A program made the position numbers and the translations under genes. Shown here one piece after another: positions 22,260 to 34,379 of a stretch of DNA of 64,000 nucleotides (the stretch's first letter is position 1; every line of letters starts with the position of its first letter). The notes beneath the pieces are model-generated. The model did not search any database and was not told where the DNA came from. It was given only the letters and a program-made list of their open reading frames with translations. This stretch comes from Bombyx mori (taxonomy: Eukaryota > Arthropoda > Insecta > Lepidoptera > Bombycidae), in assembly GCF_030269925.1 (NCBI RefSeq), contig NC_085111.1:2658142-2722141 (forward strand), read 5' to 3'.

Positions 22260-24459
22260 AAACCCTAACTTAATCACTAATTTATTATTTTAATCGTATA
22301 ATTTTGCCGCTTCGATGATGCTTTACAGTTTCCGTGATCACGGACGACTAAATCGTTATTCGTCGACATTTGATTATTGTGGTAGCTTTTGCCTGTATTT
22401 TTGAGCAACGGCACGGCTGTGTCCTTAGCATTGTGACTTCTATGAGCGACTATTGCGACGACTTCAACCACTTTCTGTATTATATGCTTGTCTACCCACA
22501 AAGGCAATTAACAAATAAATTATAGTTTAAAAAACTAAGAAAATACGCTTTTATAGAAAATCCAACTAAAAATAGAAAATAAATTTTAATAAATATGAAT
22601 TACACGCTTGAATTAAACCCAGGCTTTTTTTACAATAAAATCTATTTTTCTCACACTATTTTTAATTCAAATTAGTTTTTTTAAAACTATAATATTATTT
22701 ATTTTTCATTTTTTAGTTGAATTTCAATTTTTTCAATATTTTTTTTAATATTGAATTGTCATCGGTCCGTAATAAATATACCTAATTTCGAGTTAATCAG
22801 ACGTTTTAAAGGGGATCAAAATCATGTTCAAAGATTCCGTTACAAACATAATCTGAAGCTAATAAAAGCGTATTAAAGAATTTTTTTTAAACAAAATATC
22901 TTTGACATTTAAGTTTCTTTGCCCACAAAAATAACTAACAGTAACGTAAATTATGTGTCACTCTATCCCATTGATCAAAGACCATAAAAACGAATCTAGT
23001 TATTTGGATTTTTATTTATTTCATACGCCCACTTACAATCTAATGATTCAGTGTCCATTGACGACTTTGATTGTTTTTTGTAGTATCTTTACTTATAAAA
23101 AGACTAATAGGTACGTATTTTTGTATATACTTACATTTTATATTTTATAGCCTTAATTCTTGATTTAGGGTACACACTCCAAAACAGTGTTGCAAGCTAA
23201 AAAAACTATTCTTTAAGTTTTTTAGTGATCCATTCGAAATGCAATTCGCAATGGACCAACATAAGTACCGCAAGCCAAGTGATTTATCTCTCTAGAGACA
23301 ACATCAAAATGTTAAATGACCGTGGTTATCAAACAAAGAAGCGAAAAATCAGCAACAATGTAGCGATCCACAAGTTCATTAAAAAAAAAGAATTATTTTT
23401 CTCCGGTCGACTTTTACGACGATTCCTTGTAATAAGTGCGAACGTATGCCAACAGAATTACAACTCAACGTAGGTACGTCGAACAAAAGCATTGTTTTAT
23501 TCAGGATCTCATGTAAATTAACATACATCCTTTAACCGTGCCGAAATTTACGATTGAGAATATATATTTTTTAATACGAATAAAATACAAGATTAATTGT
23601 CGATAACTGTGAAGGTTGTATAAAGGCTTAACCCGGTTTTTTAGTGGATGCTCTCAGTAATTCCAACCTCAATGCAACAATCGTCTTAATGTCTTTGAAT
23701 GGTTGAAGAGTTTCATTTGCATTAAGTTGGCAACTGATTGCACGCAAAAAAATTGATCTCACAATCAACTCACTAAAATGACATTTTCTCAACATCACAA
23801 ATACCAAATACAAGAAATAGAATTAATAGGCAAAAACATTTAACTTTTTAATTTCTTTAATGTCCGGTAAGATATGTTTATTTTGAAGCTTTAGTGTCAA
23901 CAAAATGTCAAAAATAAAACCGTTTTTTTTTTCTCTAAAGAAATATAAAAACAAAACATTAGAAAATATTATTTTCTGTTTAGTATGGTTTATTTTCCGT
24001 GTGCCATTTTAATGTTTTTCGCGGGAGGACGTCCTCGAAGCCTACCTGATTTGAAAAGGTTACATGACCTCATAGATACTGCCCAGTTTCAGACATGACA
24101 TCAAAGCCTCAAATATATTACCTCTTTCGGTCCAAACCCAACGCAAGACTAGTCCTCATGTATGTGACAAGATAATCTGACATTCAAATCACTTGAAAGA
24201 TAAACGGCCTGTCGATTTGGCTTCGATTCAATTGTAAATCGTCCCAGTCGAGATATCGGATTTGTTTATGGCGTTGGATTCAATACGATGCCAGAGTCAC
24301 CTGTCCTTCATCTGTATTTACTGTGTATACACAAAGTGTGTACTGAGTTTATGCCCAAGGAATTCTCAACAGGTCATCCAAGGACGGCATAGAGCGCTGT
24401 GGTAGATCCAATGCAAATTAATTAATTGTTTCATAAAATTTTATTGATACGTGAAACGT
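22260..24459. other. AT-rich spacer
   Basis: No supportable gene. 24020-24130 may be a decayed Bm1. The open frames here are short and AT-driven. Confidence 0.4.
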
Positions 24460-24946
24460 GTCTAGACCAATACCGTCTTTACCATAAGGGCACACGGGGC
24501 CCGTGCCCAGGGGCCCCATTCTCAGGGGGCCCCGAAGGACCGACAATTTGGTTACCAATTGTAGTCGAGAGCGGTCATTTTCGCAGCTTAAGAGAATAAA
24601 AAATGAATTGCGAAAAAACAATGTTACAAGAACGGCTGAGTAATTTGTCAACTATGAGCATAGAAAGTGATATCCTTCAAAAAATTGACTTTAAAGATAT
24701 AATGGAATATTTTGCTCAACAGAAATCCCGAAAGAAACCGTAACCATCGTAATCGTAACCAAAAAACCAGCAGCATTCTAATATAATTAATATTATTATA
24801 TCATACTGTATTTGATTACCTATAATAAATGGTCATACTCAGTAAAAAAATGTTATTATAATTCGCTTTTTTTACTTTCCAAAAGGGCCTCAAATTCTTG
24901 TGTGCCCAAGGGCCCCAGCCTAGTTTAAGACGTCCCTGGTCTAGAC
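24460..24946 (+). mobile_element. hAT element derivative, 471 bp, with 8-bp target duplication
   Basis: GTCTAGAC occurs directly at 24460-24467 and 24939-24946. The element 24468-24938 starts CAATACCGTCTTTAC and ends as the reverse complement of CAGGGACGTCTTAAAC. An 8-bp duplication and CAGGG-like ends are hAT hallmarks. It contains a piece of hAT transposase coding sequence. Confidence 0.85.
24569..24743 (+). pseudogene. hAT transposase C-terminal dimerisation region relic
   Basis: Plus-strand reading gives ERSFSQLKRIKN and then, after a one-base shift in an A-run near 24615, MLQERLSNLSTMSIESDILQ and KIDFKDIMEYFAQQKSRK to a stop at 24741-24743. This matches the conserved C-terminal pattern of ZMYM1-like hAT transposases. 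It is only about 58 codons and is non-functional. Confidence 0.8.
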
Positions 24947-24949
24947 ACA

Positions 24950-25639
24950 CACACAGGCAGATATACAATAAGGTTTTTTTTATTGATTACAGTATATTAT
25001 TTACCACTGTAGTGCCTACACCCACCATTAAAGTTTCCATAAAATAATTAATGTACAGACACCGTTTCATTACAATTTTATTGTATTATTTATAGATTTA
25101 AGATAGAAATAGAACGATAGCAATATGTGTTTTATACTGTTTTATTATGTGTAAGCATAAAATATTTCAATATTTTATATATTCTCATTATTTAGATATT
25201 ATGTAAAATATGCAACACACCTAATAATATCAAAATGTAGATTTGATAGTACAAAAAATGTACATAATAATATTATTATACAATAACTTTACACAACAAA
25301 TTCACATGACACATAACAAGATAAAATGCCTTTTTCTGAAAGGTTTCAGGTACTACATTCAAAAGAACTTGCTGAATCTTTGTCTGACTTTCTTGACAAT
25401 TCTCCTCTGTGATGAAACTGTATTCAGAATCGGTGAAAAAGTCATAATTGTGCAGATGCGTCCCTGAAGATGTGGTGAAAATAATTGTATGTCTTCAAAT
25501 TGACATTTTTAATTTTTTTTAATGAAATAATTTTAATGAAAAAAGCATTTCGAGATACAGGCTAGCTGATTACAGAAAAACAATTTTTAGTGAAAAAAAT
25601 GTTTTTATTCTCAAAACTTTTATTCCAATATGTTTGGCA
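24950..25639. other. AT-rich spacer
   Basis: No gene or repeat recognised. Confidence 0.4.
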
Positions 25640-26200
25640 CTTTTGTTATAATTTACTTGATAACCTCAAGGACTTTTTGGCGGGAATGTGAGGAGCGAAG
25701 TTGTGTGTTTTATTTTGCTTTCTTCAGGGTTAAATATGTAATACTGGTGGTAGGACCTCTTGTGAGTCCGCGCGGGCGGGTACCACCACCCTGCCTATTT
25801 CTGCCGTGAAGCAGTAATGCGTTTCGGTTTGAAGGGTGGGGGAGCCGTTGTAACTATACTTGAGACCTTAGAACTTATATCTCAAGGTGGGTGGCGCATT
25901 TACGTTGTGGATGTCTATGGGCCCCAGTAACTACTTAACACCAGGTGCGCTGTGAGCTCGTCCAACCATCTAAGCCATAAAAAAAAACGGTGGTTTATTA
26001 ACTGTTAAGTATCTGTGAAAGTGCACAAAAGTGGGAAATTAAACAAAGCCGTTGAACGTAGCTTCTCAGGATCCTCCAAAAAGTCCACTGAAAAAGGCTC
26101 AGTAAATAACTACCATTTTACTGTAATTGTATTTCATTCCATATCATCTCATCTCATTTCATTTTATTTCACTACATAATATCATTTTTCATATTATTAT
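25640..26200 (+). repeat. Unnamed dispersed repeat, copy 1, split by a SINE
   Basis: 25640-25743 and 25988-26200 together match the reverse complement of about 58110-58425 (shared TTTTTGGAGGATCC segment read in opposite orientation). The Bm1 body at 25744-25987 interrupts it. The family is unknown. Confidence 0.7.
25744..25987 (+). mobile_element. Bm1 SINE body inserted in the unnamed repeat
   Basis: Starts CTGGTGGTAGGACCTCTTGT and ends in an A-run. The empty site is preserved at 58310-58345. Confidence 0.92.
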
Positions 26201-26379
26201 AAAAAAATAATATAAAACATTAGGCTGTATGTTATGATACCTATGCCATTGTAGTTGGAAAAAGTACTACTACTATTGATAACCTCACAACACGTTTCTA
26301 ATTTTGCTATAGATAGGTAATACACATAAACTAGCTTTTACTCAAAGCATGAAGATAGTCAGGACTTGAACACTGTTAA

Positions 26380-26637
26380 GATTTTTTTTTATTGTTTTGA
26401 TGGGTGGACGAGCTCACAGCCCACGTGGTGTTAAGTGGTTACTGAGTACTGGTAAGAGCCCATAGACATCCACAACGTAAATGCGCCACCCACCTTGAGA
26501 TATAAGTTCTAAGGTCTCAAGTATAGTTACAACGGCTGCCCCACCCTTCAAACCGAAACGCATTACTGCTTCACGGCAGAAATAGGCAGGGCGGTGTTAC
26601 CCACCCGCGCGAACTCACAAGAGGTCCTACCTCCAGT
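26380..26637 (-). mobile_element. Bm1 SINE body
   Basis: Reverse-oriented and well preserved from the T-run at 26380 to AGGTCCTACCTCCAGTA. Confidence 0.9.
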
Positions 26638-26639
26638 AA

Positions 26640-27780
26640 AAAAGACTCATAGTTTTGTTTTTCGATATCTTCTCTATTTATAACAATCCTTGTGGTTTAT
26701 AACAATATTTTCAGAAATATTGTACCTACTTATTGTAGCGCATAAAAAATGTTTTAGATGAACGGGTGACATTGATTAAATATCACTGCTAATTTTTTTT
26801 TTAAGGCAACGTCTCCCCTTCCTTTATTTGAATATCGTCTTAATGTCATTACCTAGAAGCGCTTATATGATCAATTAATTATCAAAAAATAACGATAGCG
26901 ATTTTTTTAGAAATATTTAACATAGTATCTGAAACTGGACCATTCTAAACAAACAAAAAATAATCAGATCTAATTTTGTACTATCAACGCCCGCATCGCA
27001 ACGCAACGATTTTCGCAAAATCACTTGCTGAACAAAAGTAAATCAACGCATATTCAACATAATTCAATCAACGTACTGATCTAATAAATCTACATTAATA
27101 TTGCATCGAAAACGGCGCGGCGCCGGATTTGTTCTCTGAAAAGGTCAAAGTTGCATCGATATTTTAAGCTATTTAAAAACACATTTTATGCACTAACCGA
27201 ATGAAATCGTTGAATACTAATCTATCTGACGGCAGACTAAGATATTTTATTGTACCAATCCCTTACTAAGAGAACGAAAAATTAGGCTCAACTAAGAAAA
27301 ATCAACAATAACTTCCTTAAATTATTGTGTTCTTTTTGAGCTTCTTAAGACGAATTACGTAAACGATAATAAAGTAACAAGATTCATAATAAAAATGTCA
27401 AATTAGGAACAAACGATTCTTATTTTACGTCTCTTGAACAGTTTTTATGTCTGAAAAAAAAAACGAGAATAATTTGAAATTCTACAAAAGTCATGACCAA
27501 TTTAAAACGCGTGAATTATCTTTTATATGTTGGCCCGACGTTATTTATAAGCGTTGGAAACTACCGCTCGTTGCCGGCTTTCGGTAAAACACATGCAAAA
27601 TGTGTTAGTTCTCGATTCGGTAATGTATTCAGTGTTGTGCTTCGGTAACATAGCGAAGAGCGGCGCACGCGCGACGAATAACGTACTACGTGAGTACACG
27701 GATTAATATTATACAGGCTGTTATTTTTTATTATTATTAAAAAAAAAAAACTAGTAAATTAAACTGAAGTACTTTTGAAA
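26640..27780. other. AT-rich spacer
   Basis: No gene recognised. 27540-27700 is moderately GC-rich with no identified repeat. Confidence 0.4.
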
Positions 27781-27785
27781 TCTTC

Positions 27786-28180
27786 GGGCACATCACTCGT
27801 AATGAGGACTCCATTGAGCGGTTGGTGGTGCAAGGGAAAGTCGAGGGCAAAAGATCTCGCGGACGATCTCCAACACGATGGACCGACCTCATAAAATCTG
27901 TGACTCACTTCAACATAAACGATTGCTCTCACTCTGCGAAACACCGTGCCACATGGCGTCGCATCGCGAGAGCATCGGTATCGCAGGATGCGACTGATGC
28001 ATGACCACGACCACTCTGTCAATCGTGTACGAATAGGAAGAAGACTTTTGAAGAAGATTTGACCAGATAAGCTCTACTCTCAACTCTCCACGTTGCCGCA
28101 CAGCCAAGGATAAGCAGGAGTGGCGCAGGATAATACAGGAGAAAATTATTAAAGCAGGGAACGACCCTCAGCATTGATGA
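27786..28180 (+). pseudogene. LINE reverse transcriptase C-terminus (RTE-like)
   Basis: Plus-strand frame 27786-28004 reads FGHITRNEDSIERLVVQGKV, then RSRGRSPTRWTDLIKS, and stops. The GH(V/I)xR...ERL...GRGRxPxRWxD pattern is typical of the tail of RTE-type LINE proteins. A further fragment (KDKQEWRRIIQEK, GNDPQH) follows to about 28175. Confidence 0.75.
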
Positions 28181-28530
28181 GGAATTTGTAATAACTTACA
28201 TTAAGACGCGAACCTCTACGATTAAAGATTAGAGGACAGTGTTGTTATAATTTAGCCGGGTTAATAGCTAATAGCTAGCTCAATTCAATAGCTAATAGCG
28301 CATTTTTAATTACCATCTTAAACTTTAGGATCATTTCTGGTGTCGTTATGGAGTGTCTCTGCGACCCAGGCCTCCGGAGTAAGAAGCCTCCTATTGCTTA
28401 TCGTCTCTAGAACACACTGTCAAGTTACGGTCTACCGCGGAGTAGTCTTCGCAAGCTTCATTTAAAGAAGGACATGTCATAGCGCTCGGGAAACACCGTG
28501 TAGGAGAGTTCATTCAGGGCTGGGTTTTTA

Positions 28531-28648
28531 TTGGTGGTAGGGCCTCTTGTGAGTCAGCATGGGTAGGTACCACCTCCCTGCCTATTTCTGCCGTGAAGCA
28601 GTAATGCGTTACGGTTTGAAGGGTGGGGCAGCCGTTGTAACTATACTA
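28531..28648 (+). mobile_element. Bm1 SINE body, first half
   Basis: Starts TTGGTGGTAGGGCCTCTTGT and stops after CCGTTGTAACTATACT, where a second copy follows ten bases later. Confidence 0.85.
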
Positions 28649-28658
28649 ATGGTTTTTC

Positions 28659-28860
28659 CTGGTGGTAGGACCTCTTGTGAGTCCGCACGGGTAGGTACCG
28701 CCACCCTGCCTATTTCTACCGTGAAACAGTAATGCGTTTCGGCTTGAAGTAGCAGTGGCAGCCGTTGTAACTATACAGAGACCTTAGAACTTATATCTCA
28801 TGGTGGGTGGCGCATTTAAGTTGTAGATGTCTATGGGCTCCAGTTACAAGCAATAAAAAA
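28659..28860 (+). mobile_element. Bm1 SINE body, second copy
   Basis: Starts CTGGTGGTAGGACCTCTTGT and ends in CAATAAAAAA. A short stretch is missing before the tail. Confidence 0.88.
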
Positions 28861-28966
28861 AGACAAAAATATGTCTGGAAATGCACTGGTAATTAATGCA
28901 ACGGTTCCAGATAGTATGAATGACCTCTGCTCCGGTAGAGGGAGGTGTGACCGCGTAACAGACCCT

Positions 28967-30215
28967 TAATCCATCTTTTTTTTTTTTTTTTTTCTACCTA
29001 TGCTGATAGCCTTGAGAGGCTATTTCAGCTTCGCCCTAACGTTTGTAGGTGAGCTCGCGGGGCTCAACCGGAGAGTTGCTAACACTGACCCTAGCAAGAG
29101 CAGTGCTTCGCAGAATCTACCACCGGATCGGAAACGCGACCCACTGAGAAGATCCGGCGAGAAACTCAGTGGGCTGTGTCTATGGGTTAGTTCGCTCGTC
29201 GAGCCCTTCGTCGCAAGCGACGGGTTCGACGAGGACGGTGACCGGTGCTTGTGGTGCCTAAAAGCACCGTTAATGGATCAGGAGGATCCGTAATGACGTG
29301 CTTTGGGCGACGTCGACGGTTTACCATTCGGTCTACTGGGTCGGGTATGTAATTTCCAGTGGCTACGATGAGAGGGTTCTCATGTCGTGCCGCCTTCTCA
29401 AAATGGCGCAGCGATGCCGACTGTAGATACTTACTAAATGAGTCGAGCTCCAGGTCATCGTGGAGATCCACATTCCTAAGGAACCATGGCGCTCCGACGG
29501 CTTTCCTGCAGAATCGTGATTGAATAACCAATTCATTCAATTGGATTTCAAGTGGGTGCGGGCTGCGTGAACGAACACTACGCTTGCATACGTCATGACG
29601 GGGCGTATACAAGTTTTGTAGAGAGTTACCTTATTGCGGAGGGACAGTTTGCTTCGACTACAAAGCATTGGATAGAGTCGTCCTAGAATAAACGCGGCGC
29701 GGTCGCGTACCGTTTTTATATGGGGACGGAATGTTATCCCTCTGTCGAGGGTGACGCCTAGATATTTGACCTTCGAGACCCACGGTATGGGCTGGCCAAA
29801 GAGAGTGATGGGACTAACGGCGGAGGTGTTTGCGCGCCTACTACGGAGTGGGATGCTCGAAGTGATGTTCGGAGGGCGACCCCTTTTGAAGAGCACCGCT
29901 GCGCTTTTCGTGGGGTTGATGTCAATTCGCCACTTCCGGAACCACTGTCCCATGGTGGCTACTGCGATCTGGAGTCGCCGATGAAGCAGCGACATCTTCC
30001 TACACGAGTAGTAGATAGCCGTGTCATCGGCGAAGAGCGCTAGATGGGTCTCCGGAGACCGGGGTATATCATTGATATACAAACTAAATAATAACGGGGA
30101 GAGCGGGGAGCCTTGCGGGACTCCGGCAGTTAGTTGACGGGGACGAGAACGAGTTCCCTCTACTCGATATCGAAACAAACGGTTTGACAAGAAGTCTCGT
30201 ATGAATAACCCATCT
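28967..30215 (-). mobile_element. Jockey-type LINE, 5'-truncated, with RT
   Basis: The poly-A appears as a T-run at 28977. The element continues to about 30205. Flanks TAATCCATCT (28967) and TAACCCATCT (30206) fit a 10-bp target duplication with one mismatch. This is the best copy of the family whose 3' ends recur at 4713, 39598, 46961 and elsewhere. Confidence 0.82.
29187..30205 (-). pseudogene. Jockey-type reverse transcriptase, C-terminal part
   Basis: Minus-strand frame with LTAGVPQGSPLSPLLFSLYI, the catalytic FADD, then YLGVTLDRGITFRPH and RNKVTLYKTCIRPVMTYAS. The frame breaks near 29545. The rest (SRFCRKAVGAPWFLRNVDLH, then an Arg-rich end) continues in another frame to 29187. RT motifs before the GVPQG block are missing because of 5' truncation. 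Confidence 0.88.
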
Positions 30216-30783
30216 GAATAGCGACAATTTCCTCAGATGTACTTCATTGTTAATAAGCACAATAATACCACCAACACTCATACCAGCCTGTGTAAAACTA
30301 ACCTCGATATATCTATATAGCATCACCCATAATAGAACATCATGTAGAACGAACAAATTTGCCGAATAATACCATATTTGAATACAATCAGTTGCCTACA
30401 AGCAGTTTTAAATTAAGTAAGTTCCTAATTCTAAGTACCTACGTATAATTCGAATAGTTTTGAGCTTATGATAAATTCTCGTGCCGGTGGATTTGATACG
30501 ATAATATTCTGTTAAGTATTTTATCGCAACATACGCTTATGTGACATCGACTTTACGAAGCTCCTATTATTATTACCCCGACATCCACCCGTTTCTGTCT
30601 TAGTACCTATCATCGCAATATTTTCCTTCCTACGCTTTCCTCTAACCTCTATATTGAGTACGAATGAGTATTGTCAGGCACCATAATCTCACACCGCCGT
30701 CTGGTTTATTTCTGTGGTGAGACAACAAGTGTTCCGACTGAGGAGTGAGTTAGCGTAAGAAGTCTGAAATCTGACTCAAGTTT
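30216..30783. other. AT-rich spacer
   Basis: Possible decayed Bm1 at 30685-30780. Otherwise nothing recognised. Confidence 0.4.
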
Positions 30784-30960
30784 CAGTGTGCTTAGTGCGA
30801 GTTTTTTAACATTCTCGATAGCGTAAAAGTTAGCTCATATTTGTATGGAATGGAATCGTTTGCCTACGTTTGTTGCTAGGGGCGCTGTTCCAACTGTATA
30901 CAAAATTGGGTTAACTTTTACGCTATCGAGAACGTTAAAAAACTCGCACTAAGCACGCTG
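30784..30960. mobile_element. MITE with about 65-bp inverted ends, copy 1
   Basis: Left end CAGTGTGCTTAGTGCGAG and right end as reverse complement of CAGCGTGCTTAGTGCGAG. The arms extend through CTCGATAGCGTAAAAGTTA. The same element occurs at 49724-49889. Confidence 0.82.
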
Positions 30961-30964
30961 AGCG

Positions 30965-32414
30965 ATCCCTTGAAATTTCGTATGTATGTCTATGGGTATT
31001 TTAGAAAAAAAGGTACATTGTAAAAATTTAATGGACAATGGACAAGATCACACTGAAAATTTCAGATAAATTATTGAAATCCAGAAACTCGTAGGTTCTA
31101 TTTGTAGTTGATTATTTAGTACAATTGATACGTGTTTGAGCATCGAACAACAATGTAATTTTATTATGTCTTAAAATTACTTTTTTTTTTGGTAATAATG
31201 CACGCAATTATGACCTTTATATCACATCAGACTTAAAAATAGTTTTCTCGTATAGATTTTGAACGTTAATTACTTTATGTTTTGCGACGCGAATGGTAAA
31301 ATATTCGACCGTCGCACGCGCGCGTACTTGAATGTACGAAAACGTCTTATCGCTTCTTAGAACTCACTTTAAGACAATTTCCATGCGACCGCCACGCAAT
31401 GATCTGTTGCCATGACAATTTTTTGATTGAATTGAAAACGTTGTTTCTCGAAAATCCTCGCAGAAAGCCGATGAACCCAACGGAGCCGAAATTGGACACA
31501 AACGGCCCGCATCGATATATGTGTATTATTTACACACTATCATAGCTACGACATACGAGTCGACTATTATCAAAGGCGGCAATCTGACTTTTGGACAATG
31601 ATTGGTAAATCAGAAAAACCAATTATTGACTTTGTATTCCATTGGCAGTCACAAAACTCTTCGGAACGACATCTTAGATAAATAACAGGTTAACTATTAA
31701 CCTTTATTTAATGCAGGTTTTGAACCGTATTCTTTGAAGGAGACGATTATATTCAAATAAATCTGTATTGACATATCAATAAAAATGTTTTGTCCAAATG
31801 CACAGATTGCCACCTTTGATAATAGACGACTTATACAATGTCTTAATTTATTCACTATATACACGCTTTACACCAAACTGCTAGTTCTTTTCTTTGTAAC
31901 AAATAAATCATACTTGTCAGATTCATTGCAATCGAAAGCGTACGTCAATCACATTAAGCAGAATAACAAAATTTTAAGAAAAACGAAATCCGTTTACGGC
32001 CTCTTAATGACAATATGCATTATTAAGTGTTCAAGATCTACATAGCGTGAAACGAAACGCAAATGCAAATTTTTTATATTATCTGTGCATTTTTCACTCA
32101 CTCACGACTTTGGCGCCTTTTTAAACATTTTGATTTTTTTCATGAAATTGTTATTATCGGGCTAAAAATACATAAGATGACTTTCACAAATCGACTTATT
32201 ATTTGTCCCAAGCGTGGACATTAAGAATAATTCATAAACTATTAATCAGATTTCTATAAAATTTAAATCAAGAAAATCGGCACAAAAATGGAAAAAAAAA
32301 TTTGGTCGGTTGAGAATCTGCTGTTTTTTTGAAATCAGTTAAAATATATGTTCGCAGACACAAAAATTAGACAGTAATCTCTAATAGAATGTTACTGTCT
32401 AATAGAACACAAAG
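30965..32414. other. AT-rich spacer
   Basis: No supportable gene or repeat. The open frame at 31785-32045 is AT-driven and unsupported. Confidence 0.4.
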
Positions 32415-32770
32415 AGCATCATCACGGGGTCGTCGTGCATCCTTGCGGCGGCACAGTAACTCATTGGATTGTCTAAAGGTTAAGATGCACGTCGAACTCT
32501 TCATTCGACGATTTCGGCTCATGACCGGTGCTTGGAATGCCTAAAAAACCACAAGAGAGGACCTAGGGGATCCGAATGGAAATGTCTGGGGCAACGGCAG
32601 TTGCTCGTCGTCTGGGTTAAAACATACTTACTGATCGGATCTAACTCTTAAGTCGTAATGAAGATCCTCATATACCATGGTGCTCCGACGGCTAGCCTGT
32701 CAAAACGGGACTGCATTACTTGTAGATTGTATATCTGGGTACGGGTCGCGAGAGCGAACACTACGCTTGT
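32415..32770 (-). mobile_element. Jockey-type LINE relic
   Basis: Colinear with 29220-29585 of the RT-bearing copy (GACCGGTGCTTGGAATGCC, CCATGGTGCTCCGACGGC, GAGCGAACACTACGCTTG), but heavily mutated. Confidence 0.7.
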
Positions 32771-32779
32771 TTTTTTTTT

Positions 32780-34030
32780 TCTAGTTGCCCAGAGGTTTTT
32801 TCAGTTTTATTACCGGATTTCTACTATTAACATAGCCTACACTACAGCTATACGTATAGACTCACAATATACTCTACCATCCGTATAAAACAAATATTCA
32901 AATTAAATATTCATTTTATTAATATTCTTAGTAAGAAATGTGAATATGGAAATATATGTACAGTAATATTTTGTTTATACGCACTAATACGGATGACGTG
33001 ACTTACCAGATCTGTGTATGCAAATCAAAACGAAACATTAAGTAAACAAAAACCGAAACTCATTTGTAATCAACGTACATAATTACACAAAATTATTTTA
33101 AAGGTTTTTAAAGCAATAAAAACCCGATTAAAATGCACATGTGTTTTTTTTTTATATATATATTTCTAGACACAACATTATAGGTACGAAAAAAATAATG
33201 AAATATTCATTTAATTGTACGTTCTGTAGACCCATTGTCTAAGACACAATTTATTACCCCGTTTTGACAAAGAGTATGTGAGCTTATACAAAATTCGACC
33301 TCGTCAACGATTTATATTCCGCTATAATTATTTGCAGCTGTTTTTAATGAATTTACAACTTTGTAACGAGGTAAAAAAATGTCGTACGCTTATAGAATGC
33401 TTATAACAGACTTATCGAAGAACAATAAATTAAAAATAGTCAAACGAGCACAGAATAACAAAGTGTTTCCGCAGCGGCCCCGTGGGTGAACCTTATCGTC
33501 TGTAACAAAGTAAAAACTAATGGTACGTGACTAATCGATGATATAATATTAATATAAAGTAACAATGACAATTAGTCCGCCGTTAATACAATGAATGACG
33601 TAATGGGTTCAGTCCATGACCAAAAGTAGATCTTCCAATATTTTACGGTCAGAAGAAACGACACATACAATGTCTTGAATTGAAATATCTTGACAACAAA
33701 TTATAACTTGTTAAATTATTATTATATATTTATTATATGATGTAAATACGGGACTTATCTGTCAGAGACCGATTTATTCACGCAATTTCACGGACACGAA
33801 TTAATTCAGTGAATAATTATGTATTTAAATGATGAATCTCTCGCGTTTTCTTCATGAGCTTCCGTTGGCAATTTTGTAGCTAAAATTGAATTCATTCAAA
33901 ACCATTCATTTATCATGTATAATGAACAATAAAATAACTACAAAAAACGCGTGATTAAACCGTAAAAGTACTTTTAATTTGTAATTAGGTTTTTCGCAAA
34001 TAAATAGTTCATTTTAATTGTTCCACACCA
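32780..34030. other. AT-rich spacer
   Basis: No gene or repeat recognised. Confidence 0.4.
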
Positions 34031-34032
34031 CT

Positions 34033-34376
34033 CCGTAGGTCACGTCCTTACGGATCCATCAGATCCACCTTTGCATTAGACGCCTTCAGCTCTAGCACTA
34101 GGAGCAGGCTTAGGGACTCTGGTAACCGTACTCGTCGAACTCGACAAAGAGTTCGACGTGCAACCTAACCCATGCATCAGCTCGCTGAGTTTTTATAATA
34201 ATTTCGTCTGACTCAGTGTCAGGGTCGTGAGTTCGCTCTTAGCGGACCGTTAGATGAGCTCAACCTGAGAGAATTGCTAGCAAAAAAAAAAAAAAAAACC
34301 CTAGCAAGAGCAGTGCTTAGCTGAATCTGCCACCAGATCGGAATCGCCATCCACTGAGAAGACGGGCTAGATTTTA
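34033..34376. mobile_element. Two Jockey-type 3' fragments in opposite orientation
   Basis: 34040-34195 is plus-oriented (ACGTCCTTACGGATCCATCA). 34255-34376 is minus-oriented (CCCTAGCAAGAGCAGTGCTT after an A-run). Confidence 0.6.
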
Positions 34377-34379
34377 CTA

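Larger units (their letters stand above)
28440..28957 (-). mobile_element. LINE-A fragment interrupted by two SINE bodies
   Basis: 28440-28516 (GGACATGTCATAGCGCTCGG) and 28866-28957 (CTGGAAATGCACTGG, TCCGGTAGAGGGAGG) are colinear pieces of LINE-A ORF2. They are pushed apart by the Bm1 pieces at 28531 and 28659. Confidence 0.75.
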
